The notes beneath the pieces were generated by a model. The model made no database searches, was not told where the DNA came from, and saw nothing but the letters and a program-made list of their open reading frames with translations. A stretch of 64,000 bases of DNA from Breoghania sp. (lineage in GTDB: Bacteria; Pseudomonadota; Alphaproteobacteria; Rhizobiales; Stappiaceae), in assembly GCF_963674635.1 (NCBI RefSeq), contig NZ_OY771475.1, positions 1,612,001 through 1,676,000 of the forward strand, in the 5' to 3' direction. Positions 44,940 through 53,980 of this stretch are shown here, one piece after another; the stretch's first letter is position 1; every line of letters starts with the position of its first letter. The translations under genes were made by a program, and so were the position numbers.

Positions 44940-45227
44940 ATGAGCGATCCGAATCCCACCTCCCCCGCGCCAGCAGATGCCAACCGCACGAGCGAGATCC
45001 GGGCGACCGAGATCCGCAAGAGCGGCGAAACGGACGCGCAATCGGAGCCGCCGCGCCGCCGGTTCGAAGACCTGCCGCCTGCCGCCCAGCGCGCACTGAT
45101 GGAAGCGGAGGAACGCCGCCGCAACGCCAAGCCGCTTGATTTGCCAAAGGAAATTGACGGCCGCAACGGCCCGGAACCCGTCCGCTATGGCGACTGGGAG
45201 AAAAAAGGCATCGCCAGCGATTTCTGA
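44940..45227 (+). CDS. SdhAF4/DUF1674-family protein (succinate dehydrogenase assembly factor)
   Basis: A 95-residue protein with the diagnostic C-terminal motif KEIDGRNGPEPVRYGDWEKK followed by GIASDF, as in DUF1674 proteins related to eukaryotic SDHAF4, which assists flavinylated SdhA. The N-terminal 50 residues are low-complexity and probably disordered. The frame extends to 44817; MSDPNPTSPAP at 44940 is preferred because upstream residues are unconserved. Divergent from htpX by 177 bases. The sdh operon is not in the window. Confidence 0.9.
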   Translation: MSDPNPTSPAPADANRTSEIRATEIRKSGETDAQSEPPRRRFEDLPPAAQRALMEAEERRRNAKPLDLPKEIDGRNGPEPVRYGDWEKKGIASDF

Positions 45228-45361
45228 TCCAGGCGGCTCAGCGGGGCCAGCTGCCCCCTCAGGATCAAGCGAGCAGAGGCCGCCCCTTGGTTAATGGGGG
45301 TTTAACCTCTACCGGGCTAGTTTTAGGGATCAATGATCCAACATGTGCGCCCGGTTCGACA

Positions 45362-46588
45362 ATGACTTCAGCCAAGGCAGCTCCCCAGCGCGGGACCGAT
45401 CCCGAATCGGCCACCGCCTTCGAGCGTCTCAACATCCTTCTTGCCGGTCTCGAACCCGGACAGGACCCGATCGTGCTCACCGTCGGCGAGCCGCGACACG
45501 CCTTGCCCGATTTCGTGGCCCCGACCCTTGCCGCGAACGTCGATGATTTTCGGCGCTACCCGGCGATCCGTGGCACGGATGCCTTCCGGCAGACGATCGC
45601 GAAGTGGCTGAACAAGCGCTTCGATCTGGGTGGGCTGATCGACCCGAATATCCATATTCTGCCGCTCAACGGCTCACGCGAAGGGCTATTCAACGCGACA
45701 TTCATCGCCTGCGACATGACGGGCAAGGAAAACCCGGTCGCGCTGCTGCCCAACCCCTATTACCACCCATACTCGTTGGGCGCCGCGCGCGCAGGCGCTC
45801 AGGCGATCTATCTCGATGCGCCGGAGAAAAACGGTTTCCTGCCGGATCTCGACGCACTGGATTCCGCAACCCTCGATCGCACGGTGGCATTTTTCTTCGC
45901 CTCGCCCGCCAATCCGCAAGGCGCAGTTGCCCCGCTCGACTATTGGCAGCGGCTGATCGAGCTGGCCCGCAAGCACGATTTCTATCTCTTTGCCGACGAG
46001 TGCTACTCGGAGATCTACCGCCACACACCGCCGACCGGCGTTCTGGAAGCGGCCAAGGCGATGGGCGGGGATCTGTCCCACATCGTCGCGTTCAACTCGC
46101 TTTCGAAGCGATCAAATCTCGCCGGGCTTCGTTGCGGGTTCGCCGCGGGCGATCCGGACTTCATGGCCACGTGGACCACGTTCCGCAATTCCGCTGCCCC
46201 GCAGGTCCCCATGCCGATACAGGCCGTGGGCGTCGCCGCCTTTTCCGATGAGGCGCATGTGGAAGAAAACCGCCGCCTCTACAACGAGAAATTCGATCTG
46301 GCGGAACGGGTCTTGAGCAATTCCTTCGGCTTTACCCGGCCTGAGGGCGGGTTCTTCGTCTGGCTGGACGCCTCCCGCTTCGGCGGTGGGGTGGAGATGG
46401 CGAAACGGCTGTGGCTGGAACAGGGCGTGAAGGTCGTGCCGGGCGCTTATCTTGCTCATACGCAGGCCGACGGGTCCAATCCGGGCGACAACTACATCCG
46501 CCTCGCCATGGTGGAAGACATCGACACGACACGACGTGCCCTTGAACGTATCGCCGCTCTCGGCGACGAAAGGGGCGCAGGGGAATAA
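45362..46588 (+). CDS. Class I/II aminotransferase (DapC-like, N-succinyldiaminopimelate type)
   Basis: A 408-residue fold-type I PLP enzyme of the aspartate aminotransferase family. Visible features are VLTVGEPRHALPDFV, RRYPAIRGTDAFRQTI, PLNGSREGLFNATF, PNPYYHPY, FFFASPANPQGAV (NPxG), FADECYSEIYR (Asp and Tyr for the ring) and the Schiff-base lysine in FNSLSKRSNLAGLRCGF. The pattern NGSREGLF and SKRSNLAG is characteristic of succinyldiaminopimelate aminotransferases (lysine and peptidoglycan synthesis). The ATG at 45362 is used; an in-frame start at 45287 would add 25 residues. The stop is 3 bases before ftsK, so the two are likely cotranscribed. Confidence 0.88.
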   Translation: MTSAKAAPQRGTDPESATAFERLNILLAGLEPGQDPIVLTVGEPRHALPDFVAPTLAANVDDFRRYPAIRGTDAFRQTIAKWLNKRFDLGGLIDPNIHILPLNGSREGLFNATFIACDMTGKENPVALLPNPYYHPYSLGAARAGAQAIYLDAPEKNGFLPDLDALDSATLDRTVAFFFASPANPQGAVAPLDYWQRLIELARKHDFYLFADECYSEIYRHTPPTGVLEAAKAMGGDLSHIVAFNSLSKRSNLAGLRCGFAAGDPDFMATWTTFRNSAAPQVPMPIQAVGVAAFSDEAHVEENRRLYNEKFDLAERVLSNSFGFTRPEGGFFVWLDASRFGGGVEMAKRLWLEQGVKVVPGAYLAHTQADGSNPGDNYIRLAMVEDIDTTRRALERIAALGDERGAGE

Positions 46589-46591
46589 AGC

Positions 46592-49306
46592 ATGCGAACC
46601 ACACGAGCCTCCGTCGGATTCGTTGAGCCGGAAGACCGCATCCGCCGTCTCCTGAAGCGCAACATTGCGGGTGCAAGCGGGCTTCTGCTGATCGCGGGCG
46701 CCGCGGCCATGGCCGCTGCACTTGCCACATGGTCGGTAGAAGATCCCTCTCTCTCGCATGCCACGGACGCCACCGTTCGCAACGCGCTCGGCACCCCTGG
46801 TGCGATCATCGCCGATCTCGTCATGCAGATGATCGGGCTTTCCTCCGCCATTTTCCTGTTTCCCGTTGTGCTCTGGGGCTGGCGACTGGTCGCGGGCAAG
46901 AGCCTCGGCATCCGTCGCAAACGGATCTTCACCTGGATGGGCGGCACCTTCCTCGCTGCGGGCGCCCTGGCCGCCCTGCCCGTGCCCGAAAGCTGGCCAC
47001 TGCCGACAGGCCTTGGTGGCGTTCTTGGAGATCTTCTCGATATCGTGCCCCAGGCGCTTTCCGCTTTTGTGCCGGAGAGCCTTGCCGGGCTGATTGGCGC
47101 CCTTGGCTTCGGCGTTCCCGCGCTGGTGCTGATGCTCCACGCCTCCGGCTGGATCGACCAGCGCCGCGGCGAAACCCAATTCGAAAACAACGTCACCGCC
47201 CCCCTCTATGAAGACGAGGAAGACGATTACGAGGATGAAGATGACGGCGACAGCCGGCTCTCGACCTTCTTCGGTCACGTTGCCCATTGGGGCTATATGG
47301 CGGGGGCACTGCTGCGCCGGGTTGCCGGTCGCAAGCGCCGTCAGGAGAGCTGGCAGGATCGCGGACAGGAGTATGGGCATGACCGCATCTCCGATCATTG
47401 GGATGACGAGGATGACGACGTGCGCCCGCGCCGCTCCTGGCGCCGCTGGATCGTCGACAGACTTCTGGGCGAAGAAACCGACCATTACGACCACGACGCC
47501 CGACGGGAGCCGCGCGGTGGACTGAGCGAAGCCTTGGCGCGTGCCGATGCCGCTTTCGACTATGACGATGAGGACGAAGACGAGGGCGACACCCGGTTCC
47601 AGACCTATGAGGACGACGAGGACGATTACGACGGTTACGACGCGCCGCCCGCCCATCAGGGTGCGCGTCAGCCTGTCGGCATTGCCGGTCCCGTGGTTGA
47701 GGCGAGCCGTCGCGTGGCCTCTCCTGCCCCGCGTCCGCGTCCGGGCAAGCGGGTGGTGCGCGAGGCGCAGCCGTCGCTCCTCGGCGTAGAAAGCTACGAG
47801 TTGCCGCCTTTGGCGTTGCTGGCGGAACCCAAGGCACCCGGCAAGAACCAGACGATCTCAACCGATGCCCTGGAACAGAACGCCCGCATCCTCGAAGGGG
47901 TTCTGGAGGATTTCGGCGTGCGCGGCGAGATCGTGCATGTGCGCCCCGGCCCCGTAGTCACGCTCTACGAACTGGAACCCGCACCGGGTATCAAGTCCTC
48001 GCGCGTCATCGGTCTGGCGGATGACATCGCACGCTCCATGTCGGCGATTTCCGCGCGTGTCGCGGTCATTCCGGGCAAGAACGCCATCGGCATCGAACTG
48101 CCGAACCAACGCCGCGAGACCGTATTCCTGCGCGAGCTTCTCGCGTCGCACGACTATGAGAATTCCAAGGCGAAGCTCGGACTGACGCTTGGCAAGACCA
48201 TCGGCGGTGAACCGGTGATCGCGGATCTGGCGCGCATGCCGCATCTGTTGGTCGCAGGCACCACCGGCTCGGGCAAGTCCGTCGCCATTAACACCATGAT
48301 CCTGTCGCTGCTCTACAAACTGAACCCCGAGCAGTGCAAGCTGATCATGATCGACCCGAAAATGCTGGAACTCTCCGTCTATGACGGGATCCCGCACCTG
48401 CTGACCCCGGTCGTCACGGATCCCAAGAAGGCGGTCGTCGCCCTGAAGTGGACCGTGCGCGAGATGGAGCAGCGCTACAAGAACATGTCGAAGCTCGGTG
48501 TGCGCAACATCGACGGCTTCAACACCCGTGTGGCCCAGGCTGCCAAGAAGGGCGAAATCATTCGCCGCACCGTTCAGACCGGCTTTGACCGCGAAACCGG
48601 TGAGGCGATCTTCGAGGAAGAAGAGCTGAACCTGGAGCCGATGCCCTATATCATTGTCGTGGTCGACGAGATGGCCGACCTGATGATGGTGGCGGGCAAG
48701 GACATCGAAGGCGCGATCCAGCGTCTGGCGCAGATGGCGCGTGCCGCCGGTATCCACATCATCATGGCGACCCAGCGTCCTTCCGTTGACGTCATCACCG
48801 GCACGATCAAGGCGAACTTCCCGACCCGTATCTCCTTCCAGGTGACGTCCAAGATTGACAGCCGCACGATCCTTGGCGAACAAGGCGCGGAGCAGCTTCT
48901 GGGTATGGGCGACATGCTCTACATGGCCGGTGGCGGCCGCATTCAGCGCGTCCACGGACCCTTCGTCTCCGATGGCGAGGTGGAAGACATCGTCGCCCAC
49001 CTGAAGACCCAAGGCACGCCGCAGTATCTGGACAACATCACCGAGGACGACGGCGAGGGCGAAGGCAGCTATGACATGCTTTCCGGTGGCGGCTCAGGAG
49101 ATGAATCCAACGAGCTTTACGACAAGGCCGTGGCCATCGTGATCCGCGACAAGAAGGCTTCCACCAGCTACATCCAGCGTCGCCTTTCCATCGGCTACAA
49201 CCGGGCCGCCTCGCTGATCGAGCGCATGGAAGACGAAGGCGTGATTTCCAGCGCCAACCATGCGGGCAAGCGCGAGGTTCTTGTGGGCGGCGAAGAGACC
49301 ATCTGA
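46592..49306 (+). CDS. ftsK: DNA translocase FtsK with acidic linker
   Basis: Septum-anchored translocase that moves chromosome ends and activates XerCD at dif. The 904 residues comprise an N-terminal membrane domain (hydrophobic segments at about 25-45, 70-100, 115-130 and 165-185), a linker at 200-425, and the motor. The linker holds four dense acidic clusters (YEDEEDDYEDEDDGD, DDEDDD, DYDDEDEDEGD, YEDDEDDYDGYD) interspersed with Arg-rich patches. Motor: Walker A GTTGSGKS at 556-563, Walker B in YIIVVVDEMADLMM, and ATQRPSVDVITG. The C-terminal gamma winged helix is STSYIQRRLSIGYNRAASLI. It follows the aminotransferase by 3 bases. Confidence 0.96.
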   Translation: MRTTRASVGFVEPEDRIRRLLKRNIAGASGLLLIAGAAAMAAALATWSVEDPSLSHATDATVRNALGTPGAIIADLVMQMIGLSSAIFLFPVVLWGWRLVAGKSLGIRRKRIFTWMGGTFLAAGALAALPVPESWPLPTGLGGVLGDLLDIVPQALSAFVPESLAGLIGALGFGVPALVLMLHASGWIDQRRGETQFENNVTAPLYEDEEDDYEDEDDGDSRLSTFFGHVAHWGYMAGALLRRVAGRKRRQESWQDRGQEYGHDRISDHWDDEDDDVRPRRSWRRWIVDRLLGEETDHYDHDARREPRGGLSEALARADAAFDYDDEDEDEGDTRFQTYEDDEDDYDGYDAPPAHQGARQPVGIAGPVVEASRRVASPAPRPRPGKRVVREAQPSLLGVESYELPPLALLAEPKAPGKNQTISTDALEQNARILEGVLEDFGVRGEIVHVRPGPVVTLYELEPAPGIKSSRVIGLADDIARSMSAISARVAVIPGKNAIGIELPNQRRETVFLRELLASHDYENSKAKLGLTLGKTIGGEPVIADLARMPHLLVAGTTGSGKSVAINTMILSLLYKLNPEQCKLIMIDPKMLELSVYDGIPHLLTPVVTDPKKAVVALKWTVREMEQRYKNMSKLGVRNIDGFNTRVAQAAKKGEIIRRTVQTGFDRETGEAIFEEEELNLEPMPYIIVVVDEMADLMMVAGKDIEGAIQRLAQMARAAGIHIIMATQRPSVDVITGTIKANFPTRISFQVTSKIDSRTILGEQGAEQLLGMGDMLYMAGGGRIQRVHGPFVSDGEVEDIVAHLKTQGTPQYLDNITEDDGEGEGSYDMLSGGGSGDESNELYDKAVAIVIRDKKASTSYIQRRLSIGYNRAASLIERMEDEGVISSANHAGKREVLVGGEETI

Positions 49307-49320
49307 GGCGTGACGGTGCA

Positions 49321-49347
49321 GGGGCCGCTGGAGCGGCCCCTTGTCTC
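49321..49347 (+). terminator. Terminator after ftsK
   Basis: Stem GGGGCCGC (49321-49328), loop TGGA, GCGGCCCC (49333-49340), then TTGTCTC. A short T-tract, so moderate strength. Confidence 0.65.
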
Positions 49348-49553
49348 GACGTTGGGCAAGCCGCACAACAACCCGTTTTCTCAGGGAGGATCGGGAAGAC
49401 AGGATCGTCACAACACGTCAAACTTGAACACGCCGCGCCCCAGATTCGCCACAGCCAACTGATAGCGGCCAGAGATGGGTGTTGTCAGATAACGGACACC
49501 ACAAGCATACGCAGCGTCTCGTTCACCCCCGGACGCAGATGGAGAGACTATTG

Positions 49554-50249
49554 ATGGCATTCCGGTCAACGCGGACCCAGACAGCAAAAGCCCGTCCGGC
49601 CCGGGTATCGCGCAGGTTGAGCCTTGGCATAATCGCCGCGACGCTTACCCTCGCTTTCGGCTTTATCGCAGTGCCGGCCGCCGACGCGAGCACGCAGCTC
49701 AACGCCAAGCAGCGCGAGACGCTGGAAGAAATCAACCGCTACTTCAACGGTATCAGCACCATGGCGGGCGACTTCGTCCAGTTCGGCCCCAATGGCGAGC
49801 GCGCGGAAGGCCAGTTCTACCTTTCGCGACCGGGCAAGATCCGCTTCCACTACAAGCCCCCTGCCCGTATCGACATCATCGCCGACGGCAAATCCGTCTC
49901 GGTGAAGGACCGCAAGCTCCAGACGCAGGATATCTGGCCGCTCTCCAAGACCCCGCTGCGCTTCCTGCTGTCGGACAATATCAACCTGACGAGCGACGCG
50001 AATGTTACCTCCGTTTCCGTGGAACCGGATCTGGTGACAGTGATCATCACCGAGGACGGCACCTTCGTTCAGGGCAAGCTCACGCTCATCTTCGATGCGC
50101 AGACCCAGGATCTGAAGCAGTGGACGGTGACTGACGAACAGGGCCTCGACACGTCTGTGGCAATCTACAACGTCAATACGGGCGTGGCAGTGAACAACAA
50201 GATGTTCGTCATCGACTATCTCGCCAATGCCCGGCAGAGCCGCGAATAG
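49554..50249 (+). CDS. LolA-like outer-membrane lipoprotein carrier protein
   Basis: A 231-residue secreted protein of the LolA family, which ferries lipoproteins across the periplasm. The signal segment is at about 20-45 (RLSLGIIAATLTLAFGFIAV then PAADA). The mature part has LEEINRYFNGISTMAGDFVQ, GQFYLSRPGKIRFHYKPP, IIADGKSVSVKDRKLQTQDI and PLRFLLSDNINLT, all in the LolA pattern. Two ATGs are in frame; GGAGAG seven bases upstream favours 49554 over 49539. No LolB is nearby. Follows ftsK by about 250 bases, an arrangement also seen in enterobacteria and alphaproteobacteria. Confidence 0.88.
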   Translation: MAFRSTRTQTAKARPARVSRRLSLGIIAATLTLAFGFIAVPAADASTQLNAKQRETLEEINRYFNGISTMAGDFVQFGPNGERAEGQFYLSRPGKIRFHYKPPARIDIIADGKSVSVKDRKLQTQDIWPLSKTPLRFLLSDNINLTSDANVTSVSVEPDLVTVIITEDGTFVQGKLTLIFDAQTQDLKQWTVTDEQGLDTSVAIYNVNTGVAVNNKMFVIDYLANARQSRE

Positions 50250-50290
50250 CACAAATGGCTGTCCGCCATAGGGCGGCACGTACCAAACGC

Positions 50291-50325
50291 AAAAGGGCGA
50301 CTGGCCAACGGCCAGTCGCCCTTTT
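50291..50325. terminator. Bidirectional terminator between the LolA-like gene and argG
   Basis: Perfect 16-bp stem AAAAGGGCGACTGGCC (50291-50306), loop AAC, GGCCAGTCGCCCTTTT (50310-50325). It is flanked by A-run and T-run, so it can serve both converging genes. Confidence 0.93.
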
Positions 50326-50364
50326 TGTTTTCTGTCCGTCTCGCCGCGGGCAGCGGCGCACCAA

Positions 50365-51600
50365 TTACTTGATGCGATCGCGCTTGGCGAGGGTACGCAG
50401 CCGCAGGGCGTTCAGCTTGATGAAGCCGGCGGCATCCTTCTGGTCGTAGGCGCCCTGATCGTCCTCGAAAGTGACGAGCTCTTCGGAATAGAGCGAATAG
50501 GGCGAAGCGCGGCCGGTCACGATGACATTGCCCTTGTAGAGCTTCATCTTGACGGTGCCGGTGACGTTTTCCTGCGACTTGTCGATGGCCGCCTGAAGCA
50601 TTTCGCGCTCCGGCGAGAACCAGAAGCCGTTATAGATCAGCTCCGCGTAGCGGGGCATCAGCTCGTCCTTCAGGTGGCCTGCGCCACGGTCGAGCGTGAT
50701 GGATTCGATGGCGCGGTGTGCCTGGAGCAGGATCGTGCCACCCGGGGTCTCGTAGACGCCGCGCGACTTCATGCCGACGAAACGGTTTTCGACGAGATCG
50801 ATACGGCCGATGCCGTTATCGCGGCCATAGTCGTTGAGCTTGGCAAAGAGCGTCGCGGGCGACATGGCCTTGCCGTTCAGCGAAACCGCATCGCCCTTCT
50901 CGAACCCGATCTCGATCTCGGTCGCCACGTCCGGCGCATCCATCGGGGAGACGGTGCGCTGGTAGACATAGGCGGGCGGCTCCTCGGCCGGATCTTCCAG
51001 AACCTTGCCCTCGGAAGACGAGTGCAGCATGTTCGCATCGACGGAGAACGGGGCCTCGCCGCGCTTGTCGTGCGGAACCGGGATCTGCCACTTTTCGGCG
51101 AACTCGATCAGATCGGTGCGGGACTTGAAGGTCCAGTCACGCCAGGGCGCGATCACCTTGATGTCGGGATCAAGCGCATAGGCCGACAGCTCGAAGCGAA
51201 CCTGATCGTTGCCCTTGCCGGTCGCGCCATGTGCGATGGCGTCGGCGCCGGTCTCATGCGCGATCTCAATGAGACGCTTGGAGATCAGCGGGCGGGCAAT
51301 GGAGGTGCCAAGCAGATAGACGCCTTCATAGACAGCATTGGCGCGGAACATCGGGAACACGAAGTCCTTGATGAATTCCTCGCGCAGGTCGTCGATGTAG
51401 ATTTCCTTGATGCCAAGCATCTCGGCCTTGGCCCGTGCGGGCTCAAGCTCTTCGCCCTGACCGAGATCGGCGGTGAAGGTCACCACCTCGCAGCCATATT
51501 CGGTCTGCAGCCACTTCAGGATGATGGAAGTGTCGAGACCGCCCGAATAGGCCAGCACAACCTTCTTGATATCGCCCTTTTTCTTTTCTTCAAGCGCCAT
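50365..51600 (-). CDS. argG: Argininosuccinate synthase
   Basis: Joins citrulline and aspartate at the expense of ATP in arginine synthesis. The 411-residue protein opens MALEEKKKGDIKKVVLAYSG with the ATP loop AYSGGLDTSIILKWL. Other signatures are TFTADLGQGEELEPARAKA, GTSIARPLISKRLIEIA, AHGATGKGNDQVRFE and YEGVYLLGTS. The frame reaches 51696 but the ATG at 51600 gives the family start. It is monocistronic, with a strong shared terminator. Divergent from opgG by 301 bases. Confidence 0.96.
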   Translation of the reverse strand: MALEEKKKGDIKKVVLAYSGGLDTSIILKWLQTEYGCEVVTFTADLGQGEELEPARAKAEMLGIKEIYIDDLREEFIKDFVFPMFRANAVYEGVYLLGTSIARPLISKRLIEIAHETGADAIAHGATGKGNDQVRFELSAYALDPDIKVIAPWRDWTFKSRTDLIEFAEKWQIPVPHDKRGEAPFSVDANMLHSSSEGKVLEDPAEEPPAYVYQRTVSPMDAPDVATEIEIGFEKGDAVSLNGKAMSPATLFAKLNDYGRDNGIGRIDLVENRFVGMKSRGVYETPGGTILLQAHRAIESITLDRGAGHLKDELMPRYAELIYNGFWFSPEREMLQAAIDKSQENVTGTVKMKLYKGNVIVTGRASPYSLYSEELVTFEDDQGAYDQKDAAGFIKLNALRLRTLAKRDRIK

Positions 51601-51901
51601 GGGTAACGTCCAATCTGATGAAGGGCGCAAGCTGCCGCCCCCTTTGGAAAATTCCGCCGCACTGTAGCCAAGCGTGGCTGTGGCGCAAGGGGGCAACGAA
51701 AGCTATGGAAAAGCCCGTCACCGCAATTGGCGCGGGCCGGCCCGGCCGCACAGGCCTCGATCCTGCAAGAATTGCCTGAACAGGCGCAACAAAGCCTAGC
51801 CGCTGCCTTGCTGGAGCCATTATGCCTGCGTTTTTCTTGCTGACGACAATCCCTCTCGGTGGCGTATCCTCCGGCCGCCCTCCCTGTTCGAGATATCTTC
51901 C
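51601..51901. other. Divergent promoter region of argG and opgG
   Basis: 301 bases without coding signal. Must contain both promoters; I did not identify an ArgR-like box or any distinct operator. Confidence 0.45.
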
Positions 51902-53440
51902 ATGCTTCGCATCCTGACAGCCCTCGCCCTTGTCGCCTGCACAGCACACGCGCAGGCAAGCGCGCCATCACTCAAGCTCGGCCCGCCCGCGCCATTCAGT
52001 TTCGACACCGTGATCGCTCAAGCCCGCGCGCTCGCTGCAAAGCCCTACGAGGCCTCTAAGGTTCGCGCCTCGGAAACGCTGGAAAAGATCGACTACGACG
52101 CCCACTGGCAGATCCGCTTCAAGCCAACCGAGACGATCTTTGTTTCGCCCGACGCCCCGGTACAGTTTTTCCATCCCGGGCGCTATTTCAAGGACCCGGT
52201 GCAGCTCTACAAGGTGGTGGGCGAGGAGGCGCACGAGGTGCTTTTTTCGCCCGATGCCTTCGAGATGCCAGCAGACAGCCCTGCCCGCGCGTTGCCCGAT
52301 GACATCGGGTTTGCCGGTTTCCGCATCATGCGCGCGGACCTCAAGACAGACTGGATCTCCTATCTGGGCGCCAGCTATTTCAGAACCGACGGCCAGTCGC
52401 ATCAGTATGGTCAGTCCAGCCGAGGGCTTGCCATCGATACCGGTCTTGCCACACCGGAGGAATTCCCCCGTTTTTCCGCCTTCTGGCTCGCGCCGCCGGA
52501 AAAGGACGGCCAGACCATCGTCATTTATGCGCTGCTCAATTCGCCTTCGGTCACCGGGGCCTACAAAATGGCGCTGACCAACAAGGACGGCACAGGCCAG
52601 ATCATCGACGTGGACAGCCGGTTGTTTTTCCGCAAGAGCGTGGAGCGGCTGGGCATCGCCCCTCTGACTTCCATGTACTGGTATTCGGAGACCAACCGTG
52701 CGACCGCCCTTGACTGGCGGCCAGAGGTTCACGACACGGACGGGCTGGCAATCGTTGCCGGCAATGGCGAGCGCATCTGGCGTCCGCTCAACAATCCCGT
52801 CACGGTTCGCACCTCGACCTTCTCCACACCCGATGTGAAAGGCTTCGGCCTTGCCCAACGGGACCGGGATTTTGCCAACTATCAGGATGACGGCGTCTTC
52901 TACGACAAGCGTCCCTCGGTGTGGATCGAGCCGCTGCGTCCCTTCGGTGCGGGCGCGGTGCAGCTTGTCGAAATCCCCACAGACGACGAGATCTTCGACA
53001 ATATCGTCGCCTACTGGACCCCGGCTGAGATGCCCGAGGCGGGAAGCGAGCTTTCGCTCGCCTACCGCATGACATGGGCCGACCGCCATCCGACACCCGA
53101 AAACGGCTCGCGGGTCGTTGCCACGCGCGTCGGCCAAGGCGGCGTGCCCGGCCAACCGCGGCCCAAAGACCAGATCAAGGTCGTTATCGATTTCGAAGGT
53201 CCCGCAATAAAGGACCTGACCCAGAACTCAGGCGTCAAACCCGTCGTGGAGTTGTCCACGGGCGAGCCGAGCAATGCCTATGCACTGCCCATCGTCGGGA
53301 CAGGTCGCTGGCGGCTGGTTTTCGATGCCCGTGCACCGGAGCACGACCCCGTGGAGGCGCGTGTTTATCTGCGTCGCGGCGCTGACGTGATCAGCGAGAC
53401 CTGGCTTGGCCAGCTCACCCACGATCTGGTAACGCGATAA
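51902..53440 (+). CDS. opgG: Osmoregulated periplasmic glucan biosynthesis protein OpgG/MdoG
   Basis: Periplasmic protein required for osmoregulated periplasmic glucan synthesis. The 512 residues begin with a signal peptide (MLRILTALALVACTAHAQA). Mature features include FSFDTVIAQARALAAKPYEA, IDYDAHWQIRFKP, VQFFHPGRYFKDPV, FAGFRIMRADLKTDWISYLG and SSRGLAIDTGLATPEEFPRF (listed as SRGLAIDTG), all typical of the family, and PLTSMYWYSETNR in the C-terminal part. The glucosyltransferase OpgH, usually next to OpgG, is absent here. Neighbours are argG and a cupin. The protein may work with an unlinked opgH or a different glucan synthase. Confidence 0.92.
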   Translation: MLRILTALALVACTAHAQASAPSLKLGPPAPFSFDTVIAQARALAAKPYEASKVRASETLEKIDYDAHWQIRFKPTETIFVSPDAPVQFFHPGRYFKDPVQLYKVVGEEAHEVLFSPDAFEMPADSPARALPDDIGFAGFRIMRADLKTDWISYLGASYFRTDGQSHQYGQSSRGLAIDTGLATPEEFPRFSAFWLAPPEKDGQTIVIYALLNSPSVTGAYKMALTNKDGTGQIIDVDSRLFFRKSVERLGIAPLTSMYWYSETNRATALDWRPEVHDTDGLAIVAGNGERIWRPLNNPVTVRTSTFSTPDVKGFGLAQRDRDFANYQDDGVFYDKRPSVWIEPLRPFGAGAVQLVEIPTDDEIFDNIVAYWTPAEMPEAGSELSLAYRMTWADRHPTPENGSRVVATRVGQGGVPGQPRPKDQIKVVIDFEGPAIKDLTQNSGVKPVVELSTGEPSNAYALPIVGTGRWRLVFDARAPEHDPVEARVYLRRGADVISETWLGQLTHDLVTR

Positions 53441-53460
53441 CGCCCAGTCAAGGAAAGCCC

Positions 53461-53910
53461 CTAGTCGGGCTTCTTTCCGGGCTCCCACCCGTCAGCGGCA
53501 AGCTCGAAGCCGTCGAATTCGAAGCCGGGGGCGACGGTGCACCCGACCAGTGTCCAGGTTCCGAGCGTTTCCGCTTGCTGCCAGATCCCTTCGGGAACAA
53601 CGGCCTGCGGCTGTTGGCAGGCAGCTATGTTCGGCCCAAGCGTGATCTCCTGCTTGGTTTTGCCGTCCGAGAGGCTGAGCGTCAGCGGGGCACCGGCATA
53701 GTAGTGCCAGACCTCCACCGCATCGACCTTGTGCCAGTGTGTGATGATGCCTGAGGGGACCAGGAAATAGATTGCGGTTGAGCGGGCCCGACCTTGCAAA
53801 GAGACCGCGTCCCGGAAGGTCTCGCGATAGAAGCCCCCCTCGGGATGCGGCTTCAGGTTCAGTTGCCGCACCACGTCTTCCACACTCAGGTCCAGGTTGG
53901 ATCCGGCCAT
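53461..53910 (-). CDS. Cupin-domain protein, DUF985 family
   Basis: A 149-residue cupin. Its opening DLSVEDVVRQLNLKPHPEGG then FYRETFRDA is characteristic of DUF985, with IYFLVPSGIITHWHKVDAVE supplying the metal-binding His residues, and QQPQAVVPEGIWQQAETLG. The C-terminal GCTVAPGFEFDGFELA closes the barrel. The ATG at 53910 follows GGAGG; the in-frame extension to 54048 is unconserved. It follows gloB by 70 bases on the same strand, so may be cotranscribed. DUF985 proteins have no settled function. Confidence 0.87.
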   Translation of the reverse strand: MAGSNLDLSVEDVVRQLNLKPHPEGGFYRETFRDAVSLQGRARSTAIYFLVPSGIITHWHKVDAVEVWHYYAGAPLTLSLSDGKTKQEITLGPNIAACQQPQAVVPEGIWQQAETLGTWTLVGCTVAPGFEFDGFELAADGWEPGKKPD

Positions 53911-53980
53911 CGCGTCATTCCTCCGCTTTGGGCCCCCTGCATGGTTCGTATGAAACCATGCACTGCTCGGCCAGGGAAAC

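Noticed and set aside
46112..47656. 514-residue minus-strand frame across the aminotransferase/ftsK junction
   Set aside because: Overlaps two well-supported genes and has valine-rich low-complexity sequence expected from the complement of the acidic FtsK linker.
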